Shown here piece by piece: positions 1-5,916 of a stretch of 19,757 nucleotides of DNA (its first letter is position 1; each line of letters opens with the position of its first letter). The stretch is taken from positions 1-19,757 of the forward strand of contig CAZPCV010000025.1 of NCBI GenBank assembly GCA_964585245.1. The letters are read 5' to 3'. The notes under the pieces were generated by a model that was not told the DNA's origin, did not search any database, and saw only the letters and a program-made list of their open reading frames with translations. The DNA is from CAZEDL01 sp964585245. Its GTDB lineage: Bacteria; Patescibacteriota; Patescibacteriia; Magasanikbacterales; GWA2-37-8. The translations under genes and the position numbers were made by a program.

Positions 1-69
1 TGGTATACACGTTAGTCTTAGAAGCTAATGCCGCAAGGCTTGAGGGTTCGAGTCCCTCCTTGCCCACCA
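1..69 (+). tRNA. tRNA-Leu (anticodon UAG), 5' end cut by window
   Basis: Only the D-loop end onward is present. The anticodon arm is visible: stem ttagt/gctaa around the loop cTTAGaa (7 nt), giving anticodon TAG at 19-21. It is followed by a class II variable arm (gcc/ggc stem), a T arm with stem gaggg/ccctc around TTCGAGT, the 3' acceptor strand cttgccc, an A discriminator and an encoded CCA at 67-69. The long variable arm plus the TAG anticodon make leucine the clear reading. The gene is the probable integration target of the element to its right. The antisense strand of this tRNA is an open continuation of the serine recombinase reading frame. Confidence 0.93.
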
Positions 70-1618
70 GACGGGACTTAGAAGTCCCAGACAACTGAAA
101 AAGCGTTATAGGAAGCGAAAAAACGGCGGTTTCAAAGCCGTTTTTTCTGTTATAGACCAGATGTTGGGAGAAAACCATTCTAAGCACCAATCTTTTATCT
201 TCAAAAATTCCATTTTCCCATATATTATATGGGTTTTTCACAAACCCGAACACTTCATTTAGGGCGGTTTCAAAGTCCACGCCAGAATACAAATTAGGCT
301 TGCTTGAACGCTCCTCCAAGAGCGCTTTTTTATGCGTCAGCTCCTCAATCTTTTTCTCGTAAGTGTTTATCAGAATATCATTATCCGTTTTTGAAATACG
401 CTCGACAAAGCGCTCAACTTCTCCTCCTAGATTTTCAATTTCTTTTTTTGATTCTTGCTGCGCATCCCGCGAGCCAACAGTTCGCTCGTTCCAAATATCC
501 AGGGCAACCTCTTTAGTTAAATCCAAGACCTCTTTATATGGGCGAACTTTCTTTAAAACTTTACCAAGCGCTCCTTCAAGCATCTCTTTGGGTATATTTG
601 TGCCCACCCCTCGGCATTTATTGCAACGATAAAAAGCTTTCTTATAACCTTTCCTTGGTTTTGTAGACCAACTCGCCGTAAGCGGCTTATTATGTTCTGG
701 ACAGAAAACAAACCCGCGAGCTGGAAAATCAAAATGCAAATCTTTCCTGGCTGCCGCCTTCGCCTTGCCATTGAGTTTGTCCTGGATTCTTTGGTATAAA
801 TTCAAACTTATCAATCCTTTGTGATGTCCTTTGCGCAAAGTAATGCCACGCGGCTTGTATTCAATGTAGTCCGTGTAAAGTATTTGCGTGAGAATCCGCT
901 TTACCTGTTCGAGATAAACCTTCTTTTTCTTCTTGCGGTGATAGAATCCCTTGTTCTCTAAATATTGCTGAACATCAACCTGGTTGGGGAATCTATCAAA
1001 AGCGTATCCATTTAGAGCTTCCCGTATAATGCTGGCTTTCGGCTCGTCTGGAACTAATATCTTGCCGTGAATAGGGTCTTTAATATATTTCAATCCTGGC
1101 GGCGCATCAAAGACCCAATAGCCGCGTTCCAGACGGGCTTGCTGCTTTTGGATAACTTGTCTTCTATTCTGCTCGCGCTCCAGCTCACCTTGGGCAGCAA
1201 ACACGGTCTCGACGAATTTGCCTTCTGGTGAATCCTCGAAATTAAAATTTAGACATTCAACTTTGACGCTTCTGCTTTTAAACTCTTTGCGCAAGCGAAT
1301 ATGAAATTCTGTATCTCTGGCAAAGCGCTTTAAGTCATCAAAAATTACGACATATTTTTTGTTTGGGTCTTTGGCTTGAGAATCATCAATATAATTTAAC
1401 AGCCGCCTCATTTGGGGACGTTTCCAAAAATCTCCGCCGCCTGTGAATTTATCTAAAAAAGTTTCCTCAACTGGATAACCTTTTTGTCCTGCGTGTTGCT
1501 TACATCTAAATTCTTGGCTGTTTGGGTCTTGGCTTAAAGATGAGACGCGAGCATAAATCAGAGCTGTTAGCCCCTCTAGATTTTTTATTTCTTGATTTAA
1601 AAAATTGCCCTCCATCAT
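1..1618 (-). CDS. large serine recombinase (resolvase/integrase), 3' end off window
   Basis: Site-specific serine recombinase that would integrate and excise the element. Reading the minus strand from ATG at 1618 gives at least 539 codons with no stop up to the window edge. The N-terminal resolvase domain starts with LIYARVSS (nucleophile Ser about residue 26) and has the DDLKRFARD segment near residue 99. It is followed by a recombinase domain, a zinc ribbon (FCPEH near 305, CNKC near 331) and a Lys/Glu-rich coiled coil at about 375-440. The start lies 1 nt after the stop of the tyrosine recombinase, so the two are cotranscribed. Oddity: the frame passes through the terminator at 118-146 and continues antisense through the tRNA (residues like GKEGLEPSS), so the C-terminus depends on the insertion site. 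Family assignment is firm; the true stop is unseen. Confidence 0.92.
   Translation of the reverse strand, partial: MMEGNFLNQEIKNLEGLTALIYARVSSLSQDPNSQEFRCKQHAGQKGYPVEETFLDKFTGGGDFWKRPQMRRLLNYIDDSQAKDPNKKYVVIFDDLKRFARDTEFHIRLRKEFKSRSVKVECLNFNFEDSPEGKFVETVFAAQGELEREQNRRQVIQKQQARLERGYWVFDAPPGLKYIKDPIHGKILVPDEPKASIIREALNGYAFDRFPNQVDVQQYLENKGFYHRKKKKKVYLEQVKRILTQILYTDYIEYKPRGITLRKGHHKGLISLNLYQRIQDKLNGKAKAAARKDLHFDFPARGFVFCPEHNKPLTASWSTKPRKGYKKAFYRCNKCRGVGTNIPKEMLEGALGKVLKKVRPYKEVLDLTKEVALDIWNERTVGSRDAQQESKKEIENLGGEVERFVERISKTDNDILINTYEKKIEELTHKKALLEERSSKPNLYSGVDFETALNEVFGFVKNPYNIWENGIFEDKRLVLRMVFSQHLVYNRKNGFETAVFSLPITLFQLSGTSKSRLVGKEGLEPSSLAALASKTNVYT
73..88 (+). other. short hairpin just 3' of the tRNA
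   Basis: A 7-bp perfect inverted repeat, GGGACTT then AAGTCCC, sits 3 nt after the tRNA CCA. Its centre, cttagaag at 77-84, also occurs in the tRNA anticodon loop (17-24), 60 bp upstream. It could be a tRNA 3' processing stem or part of the recombinase attachment site. The latter is inference. Confidence 0.45.
118..146. terminator. bidirectional intrinsic terminator after tRNA-Leu
   Basis: A stem acggc/gccgt, extended by an A-run on the left and a T-run (141-146) on the right, forms a hairpin with T-tracts in both directions. It is suited to ending the tRNA transcript. On the minus strand it lies inside the still-open recombinase frame, so it may also reduce read-through of that gene toward the tRNA. 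Confidence 0.75.
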
Positions 1619-1619
1619 A

Positions 1620-2510
1620 TTAGTTTTTATTCAACATTAGACTATTTACCGCATTTCTTAAATCCAAATCATTGATATGGAGATAGCGGCGAGTTGTCTC
1701 AATTTTCTTGTGCCCCAAAAGCTGCTGAATGTGCACAAGATTCACATTTTTATTATTTAACAACGAAGTGGCAAAAGTATGACGGAGTGAGTGGACGCCG
1801 ACCTTCTCCTTATTTATTTCCGCCTCTTTGAGATAATGCTTGATTAGGTGATATACACCGCCAGATGAAATTCCATCTCCGAGCCTACTGATAAAAATAA
1901 ACTTAGATGCAACCTCTGGGCGCTTTTTAAAATACTTCGTAAGAGCATTTACTACTTCGAGATTTAAGGGAATAGTCCGCTCTTTATTACCCTTACCCCT
2001 AACGCGGATTGATTCCTGGGCTTGCTGGAGGTTTAAATTATCCAATTTAAGACCCACAAGCTCCGAAAGGCGAATACCTGTGCCAAGGAATGTAATGACA
2101 ATAGCCAAATCACGGAGGCAGTAATACGGAGTGGCTTTTAGCTTTATTGTGGCTAGGAGGCGATGATATTCCTCTGGAGTTAAATAACTGGGTTCTCGCT
2201 CTGGCAATTTTGGTCGGTCAACATCAGCCGCTGGGTTCGCTTCAATTATCCCTTCGCGAGTTAAATATTTAAAAAATGATTTTATTGATGAGAGTTTGCG
2301 CGCCCGCGTTACTTCTGAATTAGTAGAGGCTACCTCGTGCAAAAATTTCCGTATATCGTCCTTGCTTACTTCGGTGATGCTGGATTTTCTTATAGACGAC
2401 AAAAACACAGTCAGCTTATTTAAGTCGTGCTGATAAGCCCCAATCGTCCGTGGCGAAAAATTTTTCTCTACGGATAAATAACTTAAAAATTGTGAAATAT
2501 AATTATTCAT
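1620..2510 (-). CDS. tyrosine recombinase, XerC/XerD type
   Basis: Phage-integrase-family recombinase of 296 aa from the ATG at 2510. It has an N-terminal SAM-like core-binding domain (about 1-90) and a C-terminal catalytic domain. All six catalytic positions are visible: R147 (TGIRLSEL), K173 (GKGNKER), H240 and R243 (HSLRHTFA), H267 (LLGHKKIETT) and the nucleophile Y276 (RRYLH). A start at 2537 is also open, but 2510 overlaps the preceding gene by only 8 nt (ATGAATAA) and matches the usual Xer N-terminus (NNYISQFLSYL). The chromosome-type Xer sequence inside a tRNA-linked element suggests integration, dimer resolution or excision partnering with the serine recombinase. Xer relatives are hard to sort by eye, so no symbol is given. 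Confidence 0.93.
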   Translation of the reverse strand: MNNYISQFLSYLSVEKNFSPRTIGAYQHDLNKLTVFLSSIRKSSITEVSKDDIRKFLHEVASTNSEVTRARKLSSIKSFFKYLTREGIIEANPAADVDRPKLPEREPSYLTPEEYHRLLATIKLKATPYYCLRDLAIVITFLGTGIRLSELVGLKLDNLNLQQAQESIRVRGKGNKERTIPLNLEVVNALTKYFKKRPEVASKFIFISRLGDGISSGGVYHLIKHYLKEAEINKEKVGVHSLRHTFATSLLNNKNVNLVHIQQLLGHKKIETTRRYLHINDLDLRNAVNSLMLNKN

Positions 2511-2835
2511 CTTTTTTAACTTTAGTTTGTTTTTCATCTATCCAAGCTAGTTGCTTTTTAATCCAACCTTGCCTAAAACCCGTAAAAAGAATAACCGCCC
2601 ACAGGACGAAAAAGATTGGCTTAAATTGAGCATCTAGACAGAAGAAAACAGAACGAACAAAAGAGAGTGCGTCATACTCAAATTTAGGAGCTAAATTTAT
2701 AAACCCCAATAGAGTGTCCAAAGCCCAAAAGGAAAATCCAAATATAGCGATGAGCGCCCCAGCACAAAGTAGCGCTATCAAACCGCTTAAAAGCACTGCT
2801 GCTATAATCCTTATGTATTTATAAAATTGGTTCAT
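2503..2835 (-). CDS. small membrane protein, unknown
   Basis: A protein of 110 aa that I do not recognise. A long hydrophobic stretch at about residues 8-47 (two helices or one long helical hairpin) and another at about 74-90 (IFFVLWAVILF) predict an inner-membrane protein with a charged cytoplasmic tail ending KQTKVKKDE. It overlaps the start of the tyrosine recombinase and follows another membrane protein by 18 nt, so it is part of one minus-strand operon. No signal peptide or catalytic motif is seen. Exclusion, entry or stress functions are possible for such element-borne proteins, but nothing in the sequence picks one. Confidence 0.7.
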   Translation of the reverse strand: MNQFYKYIRIIAAVLLSGLIALLCAGALIAIFGFSFWALDTLLGFINLAPKFEYDALSFVRSVFFCLDAQFKPIFFVLWAVILFTGFRQGWIKKQLAWIDEKQTKVKKDE

Positions 2836-2853
2836 ATTCTTGTTAGTTAATAA

Positions 2854-3183
2854 TTATTTTTTAATTTGTTTTCCCTTTCTCTTATCCCACCAAGCCTTAA
2901 TGACAACAATGACAATAATCATTAAAAACCAGAACAACAATCCCCCTATTGAGAAAATAATTTCCGAAAAATCTACATTAGGGAAAAGCCACATCATTAC
3001 TCCAAGCCCCAGTGCGATGACAGCCCCTATACAAGCTATTGCCAGGATAGAACTTAATGCAACGCCAATAGCACCGATAATGGCTTCTCCAATAAAACGC
3101 ACCCAGCGTTTCTTACTCTCTACTAAAGTAGTTATGAGTGCCATCCCGCCAAAAATACAAATGAGAGCTATAAAATTTTTCAT
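2854..3183 (-). CDS. small membrane protein, unknown
   Basis: A protein of 109 aa with hydrophobic segments at about 3-20, 33-65 and 81-97, followed by a strongly basic tail (WWDKRKGKQIKK) that by the positive-inside rule should be cytoplasmic. Its ATG overlaps the stop of the upstream HTH gene as ATGA (3180-3183), the hallmark of translational coupling. It has a similar size and layout to the next membrane protein but no clear sequence identity to it. Function unknown. Confidence 0.7.
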   Translation of the reverse strand: MKNFIALICIFGGMALITTLVESKKRWVRFIGEAIIGAIGVALSSILAIACIGAVIALGLGVMMWLFPNVDFSEIIFSIGGLLFWFLMIIVIVVIKAWWDKRKGKQIKK

Positions 3184-3413
3184 AGAGATGTGTTGCTAAT
3201 TTTTCCGCTAATAAATTTTTCAAAGTCTGATTTGCGGATTAGCCACTTCCGCCCTATTTGGAAAAATCCATCTAGCTTGCCAGACTTCAGCCATCTTAGG
3301 ATGGTGGCTTTAGAAACACTTAATTCTTTGGCTACATCTCTCACGCCAAGAAAATTATTTCCGCTCGCCTCGTTCGTCTGTTCTATTTGATTTTTAGTTA
3401 TTGGTTCGTCCAT
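3180..3413 (-). CDS. excisionase-like helix-turn-helix protein
   Basis: A protein of 77 aa with a MerR/excisionase-type winged HTH (HTH_17-like) at about residues 22-70: GVRDVAKELSVSKATILRWL is the HTH, and GFFQIGRKWLIRKSDFEKFI is the wing. Such proteins direct recombinases toward excision or repress the operon. It is the first gene of the five-gene minus-strand arm that ends with both recombinases, which fits an Xis/regulator role. No Shine-Dalgarno is seen; the ATG is preceded by actcct. A second protein of the same fold starts the plus-strand cargo operon at 6006. Confidence 0.82.
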   Translation of the reverse strand: MDEPITKNQIEQTNEASGNNFLGVRDVAKELSVSKATILRWLKSGKLDGFFQIGRKWLIRKSDFEKFISGKISNTSL

Positions 3414-3461
3414 AGGAGTTTAATGGTTATTTAAATGAGTAGAGTGTTAGCTAAAGAATTT

Positions 3462-3476
3462 TAAAGTTATCCACTT
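3462..3476 (+). repeat. 15-bp repeat with DnaA-box core, copy 1
   Basis: taaagttatccactt is identical to 14175-14189. It lies about 50 nt upstream of the minus-strand HTH gene at 3413. It contains gTTATCCAC. Confidence 0.6.
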
Positions 3477-3634
3477 GTGCTATATTTACCGATGAGGTAA
3501 AATAAAAATGTAAGAAATGCGAGCGTATTCTAAAATTTAATTAGTGATAATAACCATTTAATGACATTGCCCTGCGGGGCTGTTTTTGTTTTTAGGGTGT
3601 TATCCACGGCATTTGTCCTCGTATTTCCACGCTT

Positions 3635-3678
3635 CTGGTAATTTCCCCTCTCCTCGACCTAGAGAGGGGCAATACCAG
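3635..3678. other. long imperfect DNA/RNA hairpin
   Basis: The inner stem of 8 bp is cccctctc (3645-3652) with gagagggg (3662-3669) and a 9-nt loop. The outer stem is ctggta..tt (3635-3643) with aa..taccag (3671-3678), interrupted by one bulge and one mismatch. In total about 16 bp pair. No T-run follows on either strand, so it does not look like an intrinsic terminator. It may protect the 3' end of the upstream minus-strand operon mRNA or be a protein/replication site. Confidence 0.55.
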
Positions 3679-3754
3679 TAATAGCCGCGCTATATCGCTA
3701 CTAATCAAAAGGTGTAGTCTTGTCTTCATTGCCTTGAATTTAGCGAAAACCAAA

Positions 3755-4120
3755 TTAGGTAGTGGTAGTTTCCTTTTCGACTTGTTGAGGCACGGCGGGG
3801 ATACCCTCTCCTAGTTGAGATTTTTCTACCGAAAGCCCCTCTTTTTTAAGTTCTATGAGATATGAGATAGCGCGGCATATCGCTTGATAGCGTTCGTCCT
3901 GTAGAGTTTGGTCATCGCCCAAGGCATTTGCTATAAGCCATAGGTCATTATCAGAAAGCTCCATATCTTCATCTTCTGCTTCGGCTATATCAATAATCAT
4001 TTCAGCGTGAATGCCCGTGGCAGCTAACAATTCCTCGGTTGATATTTTTTCCTTGAGGGCAAGTAGTTCTTTCATCGTTATTCTTTTTACTGGTTCGCGA
4101 GCTTCATTTTTGGTGTTCAT
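3755..4120 (-). CDS. acidic helical protein, unknown
   Basis: A protein of 121 aa that I do not recognise. A charged N-terminus precedes a mostly helical acidic core (KELLALKEKISTEELLAATG, then IDIAEAEDEDMELSDNDLWL) and a Pro/Gln/Glu/Thr-rich tail ending ETTTT. There are no membrane segments and no catalytic motif. It is the last gene of the five-gene minus-strand operon, 30 nt after its neighbour. Being cotranscribed with a replication-initiator-like protein suggests a replication or maintenance accessory, by context only. Confidence 0.62.
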   Translation of the reverse strand: MNTKNEAREPVKRITMKELLALKEKISTEELLAATGIHAEMIIDIAEAEDEDMELSDNDLWLIANALGDDQTLQDERYQAICRAISYLIELKKEGLSVEKSQLGEGIPAVPQQVEKETTTT

Positions 4121-4150
4121 AAGTTTTATGATTTGATTATTTATTGATTT

Positions 4151-4438
4151 TTAATCACCGTTTTTCTCGTGCCATTTTTTGGTTAGCAAGGCATTGAATA
4201 ATTTTCGTGGATTGCGGCAAGTGCCCTTACGCATCTCGTCTTTTACGATTGCGTAGGCGGCTTCTATTTCGCCGATACCTAGCTGATGCCGCCGCGCTAA
4301 TATGTAGCGCATACTCGGCTCTCCCAAAGCTTTAGCAATATCAACGCATATCGCGTCTTCATTGCTGCCGATGGGATACTCGCTTGGATGCCGTCCACTT
4401 AATTGGAAACGATTATTCGATTGTTCATAATTTTTCAT
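4151..4438 (-). CDS. small protein downstream of Rep-like gene, unknown
   Basis: A protein of 95 aa. Its C-terminal half (EIEAAYAIVKDEMRKG, then CRNPRKLFNALLTKKW) resembles the helical Asn-Pro-x-x-hydrophobic-phenylalanine tail seen in many replication initiator and helicase-loader proteins (NPxxYF/NPxxLF type). The N-terminus is polar. It starts 12 nt after the stop of the winged-helix gene, so the pair may be two parts of one replication module. The resemblance is short and unverified. Confidence 0.6.
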   Translation of the reverse strand: MKNYEQSNNRFQLSGRHPSEYPIGSNEDAICVDIAKALGEPSMRYILARRHQLGIGEIEAAYAIVKDEMRKGTCRNPRKLFNALLTKKWHEKNGD

Positions 4439-4450
4439 ATTCGATTTTAA

Positions 4451-5047
4451 TTACTTCTGATTATCGGTATTCGTCTGGGAAGGTCTGCCATAGCGTCTGG
4501 CAATATCCTCCCCAATGTGTGTAATTCCTTCACTATTCGACCTTTCAGACCTCTGCTCTGGAGGTTTCCACCTCGGTTGAGCTTCTGGCTGTATAGTGGC
4601 AATAGGTGGTGAGCTTTCTCTGTTCTGGCTCTGCTCTCGGCTCTGAAAATGCGGTTTTATATCAACCCATTTTTGTATGGTTTCATTTGGTTTTTTGGCG
4701 AGTTTGAAGTCTGCTATTTGGTATGAAAAATCTTTGATTCCGCTATGGCTTGGAAACCATATCAACCTATGCTCATCCCTTAACTCCTTCATCAATTTAT
4801 TGATTGCGTTTACTTTTAGCGGTGTTGGTTTGCGCTTCATCAACACACAAATTTTTTCGTAGTTTGTCCTCCCAATGCCGTCATAGGCATTGACTTGGCG
4901 ATAAAGAATTGCCAGGAGTAAAATTTTTTCGGGCGTTAATTCTCCAGCATCAAACGCTTTCCACACATAGCCGAAAATCATTGAGAATGGGGTTATGTCT
5001 TCTGGTTCTTGGGTTGTCGTATAAACTTGTATATTCATCTTTTTCAT
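4451..5047 (-). CDS. winged-helix protein, possible replication initiator
   Basis: A protein of 198 aa from the ATG at 5047. Longer open sequence upstream (to 5188) lies inside the previous gene and is probably not used; 5047 leaves a 16-nt spacer after that gene. Residues about 15-115 form a helical winged-helix-like domain (TPFSMIFGYVWKAFDAGELT, ILLLAILYRQVN, INKLMKELRDEHRLIWF), the layout of plasmid/phage replisome-organiser N-domains. The remainder is a low-complexity Gln/Pro/Ser/Glu/Arg-rich tail, probably disordered. Its position beside DnaA boxes and AT-rich repeats is consistent with a Rep role. No residue proves it; a transcription regulator is the alternative. Confidence 0.6.
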   Translation of the reverse strand: MKKMNIQVYTTTQEPEDITPFSMIFGYVWKAFDAGELTPEKILLLAILYRQVNAYDGIGRTNYEKICVLMKRKPTPLKVNAINKLMKELRDEHRLIWFPSHSGIKDFSYQIADFKLAKKPNETIQKWVDIKPHFQSREQSQNRESSPPIATIQPEAQPRWKPPEQRSERSNSEGITHIGEDIARRYGRPSQTNTDNQK

Positions 5048-5063
5048 ATAAATTTTTGTAGCG

Positions 5064-5324
5064 TTAGCTATAAATAAGTTCTTTGGCTTCTTTGATGGCG
5101 GCGATAAAGGCGCGGGGTTCAACGGAAGCCCGCTTCGACCAAAAATCCGCAAGCAGCCTCTCGCTGTTTTCAGAATTACTGAAAACAAACACGGCTCTCT
5201 TGCGGTCTGTTTTATCTACCGAGAGAAGCTCTGCGTCATTCGCTAATAAAAATGCCGCGACATATAAATCCGAAACCCTATATTCGGTTTCCTGCTGTTG
5301 GTTGTTCATTTTTATTTGATTCAT
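5064..5324 (-). CDS. DUF5659-like small protein
   Basis: A protein of 86 aa (81 from the in-frame ATG at 5309). The pattern YRVSDLYVAAFLLANDAELL, a polar turn with DRKRAVFVF, then LLADFWSKRASVEPRAFIAAIKEAKEL matches what I know of the DUF5659 family, which is common in phages, plasmids and candidate-phylum elements: a helix, two strands ending in hydrophobic-phenylalanine, then two helices. The molecular function of the family is not known to me. The start overlaps the end of the previous gene by 32-47 nt, indicating translational coupling. Confidence 0.72.
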   Translation of the reverse strand: MNQIKMNNQQQETEYRVSDLYVAAFLLANDAELLSVDKTDRKRAVFVFSNSENSERLLADFWSKRASVEPRAFIAAIKEAKELIYS

Positions 5325-5469
5325 ATTTTTTAATTTCCTTTTTTTGGAGGTTGTCGAAAACTAAATTTACGATGCTGTATAGAGAATCCCGCAAGCTAAG
5401 AATCTGCTCGTCATTTAGTTGAGCAGCTCTCGCGCCAAGAATTTTTTTACATTGCTGGATGCTTAACAT
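5278..5469 (-). CDS. MLSI-x-QCKK family small protein (paralogue of 13013-13195)
   Basis: A protein of 63 aa. It shares MLSIxQCKK at the N-terminus, L(T/N)D in the middle, RDxLY then NLxF at about residues 28-39, and a Lys/Asn-rich tail with the protein at 13013-13195 on the other strand, so the element carries two copies of one family. I recall this short helical family from candidate-phylum mobile regions, but its function is not known to me. It is the first gene of the minus-strand operon. Its ATG lies only 8 nt after the closing stem of the structured leader, with no Shine-Dalgarno (ctcacct precedes ATG), so leader folding could gate its translation. Confidence 0.72.
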   Translation of the reverse strand: MLSIQQCKKILGARAAQLNDEQILSLRDSLYSIVNLVFDNLQKKEIKKYESNKNEQPTAGNRI

Positions 5470-5493
5470 AGGTGAGCATCAGCAGCAGAAACT

Positions 5494-5528
5494 AAAAAAG
5501 CGACTTCCGCTTTTTGCGTAGTCGCTTT
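5494..5528 (-). terminator. second leader terminator (minus strand)
   Basis: A 9-bp stem, aaagcgact (5497-5505) with agtcgcttt (5520-5528), encloses an inner cgc/gcg stem. On the minus strand it is followed by a run of six T (5494-5499). It lies about 25 nt before the first ATG of the operon, a typical attenuator position. Confidence 0.65.
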
Positions 5529-5535
5529 AATAAAT

Positions 5536-5613
5536 AAAAAGCCCCGCGCAAAAATCAGAGAAATACAATGCGCTAAAACGCATTGATGTATTTCGCTAAT
5601 CTTTACGCAGGGG
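5536..5613 (-). terminator. first leader terminator, long composite hairpin (minus strand)
   Basis: The outer stem is cccc+gcg (5542-5548) with cgc+gggg (5606-5613). The inner stems are gaaatac/gtatttc (5560-5566 with 5588-5594) and aatgcg/cgcatt (5567-5572 with 5579-5584) around a 6-nt loop. On the minus strand the GC-rich foot is followed by TTTTTATTTATT. The stem is unusually long for an intrinsic terminator, so it may have another job as well. Confidence 0.6.
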
Positions 5614-5783
5614 TCTCAAGCTCCATTCCCGATATGACTTGGCGCTCCGTGCCCGTCTAACTCATCTAGGTTTCCCTAAGTGAGGCGGCGATTCTAGCTT
5701 CCCTATGCCCGAAATAAATTCGGTGATAGTCGGTGTTCTCGCTTGGTGTGGCTGCTGATTACTCGTTTCAGTTTCAATGTGCT

Positions 5784-5822
5784 GATACTTATATTTTACC
5801 AAGTATCATAAAAGAATGTAAA
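5784..5822 (-). promoter_or_regulatory. promoter of the leader/minus-strand operon with operator
   Basis: The minus strand reads TTTACA (5817-5822), an 18-nt spacer, then TAAAAT (5793-5798). The -10 box sits inside a 7-bp inverted repeat, gatactt (5784-5790) and aagtatc (5801-5807), a natural operator position for repression. Start of transcription would be near 5786. Confidence 0.55.
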
Positions 5823-5846
5823 GACTTTTTGGAGAACAAAAGACCA

Positions 5847-5886
5847 TATAAGAGAATATAAGAGGATTATAATTTGTTATAATTTT
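5847..5886. repeat. four AT-rich repeats phased at exactly 10 bp (candidate unwinding element)
   Basis: Units begin at 5847, 5857, 5867 and 5877: TATAAGAGaa, TATAAGAGga, TTATAATTTg, TTATAATTTt. A third TATAAGAG occurs at 5992-5999, next to the plus-strand promoter. AT-rich tandem units beside a DnaA box are the textbook arrangement of an origin unwinding element. The alternative is a binding array for the divergent promoters. Confidence 0.5.
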
Positions 5887-5916
5887 TCATAACGATGTGA
5901 GTGGATTCACTTTCAG

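Larger units (their letters stand above)
3414..3754. promoter_or_regulatory. non-coding control region between two minus-strand operons, two DnaA-box-like sites
   Basis: No convincing gene lies here. It holds: two TTATCCAC sites (3467-3474 and 3600-3607, both preceded by g), which match the core of the bacterial DnaA box; an inverted pair of aataaccatt-like sequences (around 3419-3431 and 3549-3561) flanking the first site; a small palindrome tttacc-gatga-ggtaaa near 3485-3501; a gccc/gggc hairpin followed by tgtttttgttttt (near 3569-3592), which could stop plus-strand transcription; and the long hairpin at 3635-3678. The promoter for the minus-strand gene at 3413 must be here, but I see only weak -10/-35 candidates. 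An origin or a regulator-binding zone is inferred. Confidence 0.45.
5478..5786 (-). ncRNA. structured leader or independent ncRNA upstream of minus-strand operon
   Basis: Predicted from pairing seen by eye. A perfect 9-bp closing stem joins 5751-5759 to 5478-5486. Inside, in minus-strand order, are: a ccgaa/ttcgg hairpin (about 5708-5722); a stem capped by a GAAA tetraloop (UAGG-GAAA-CCUA, near 5665-5685); a large hairpin (5542-5613) whose closing strand is followed by a U-run; and a second hairpin (5497-5528), also followed by a U-run. A sigma-70-like promoter lies just upstream (5793-5822). The two terminator-like hairpins before the first ATG suggest attenuation, or a free RNA of roughly 250 nt. 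I checked by eye for landmarks of tmRNA, RNase P, T-box and SRP RNA and did not find them. Confidence 0.55.

Noticed and set aside
125..275. 13-bp direct repeat ggcggtttcaaag at 125-137 and 263-275
   Set aside because: Both copies lie in the same frame of the recombinase and encode FETA, so it is a short coding coincidence rather than an att repeat.
553..771. Minus-strand ORF of 72 aa
   Set aside because: Shadow frame inside the serine recombinase.
3590..3730. Minus-strand ORF of about 45 codons in the control region
   Set aside because: It runs through the long hairpin, has an Arg/Leu-rich composition with no start signal, and is better explained as non-coding structure.
5048..5188. N-terminal extension of the winged-helix protein to 5188
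   Set aside because: It lies entirely inside the preceding DUF5659-like gene in another frame and looks like shadow sequence.
5470..5770. Cobalamin-type riboswitch (a stretch resembling AUAGGGAA...GAAUC)
   Set aside because: Only a short resemblance; the remaining conserved boxes are missing and the downstream genes have no cofactor link.
5470..5770. CRISPR array or retron RNA
   Set aside because: No spaced direct repeats, no reverse transcriptase or Cas gene nearby.
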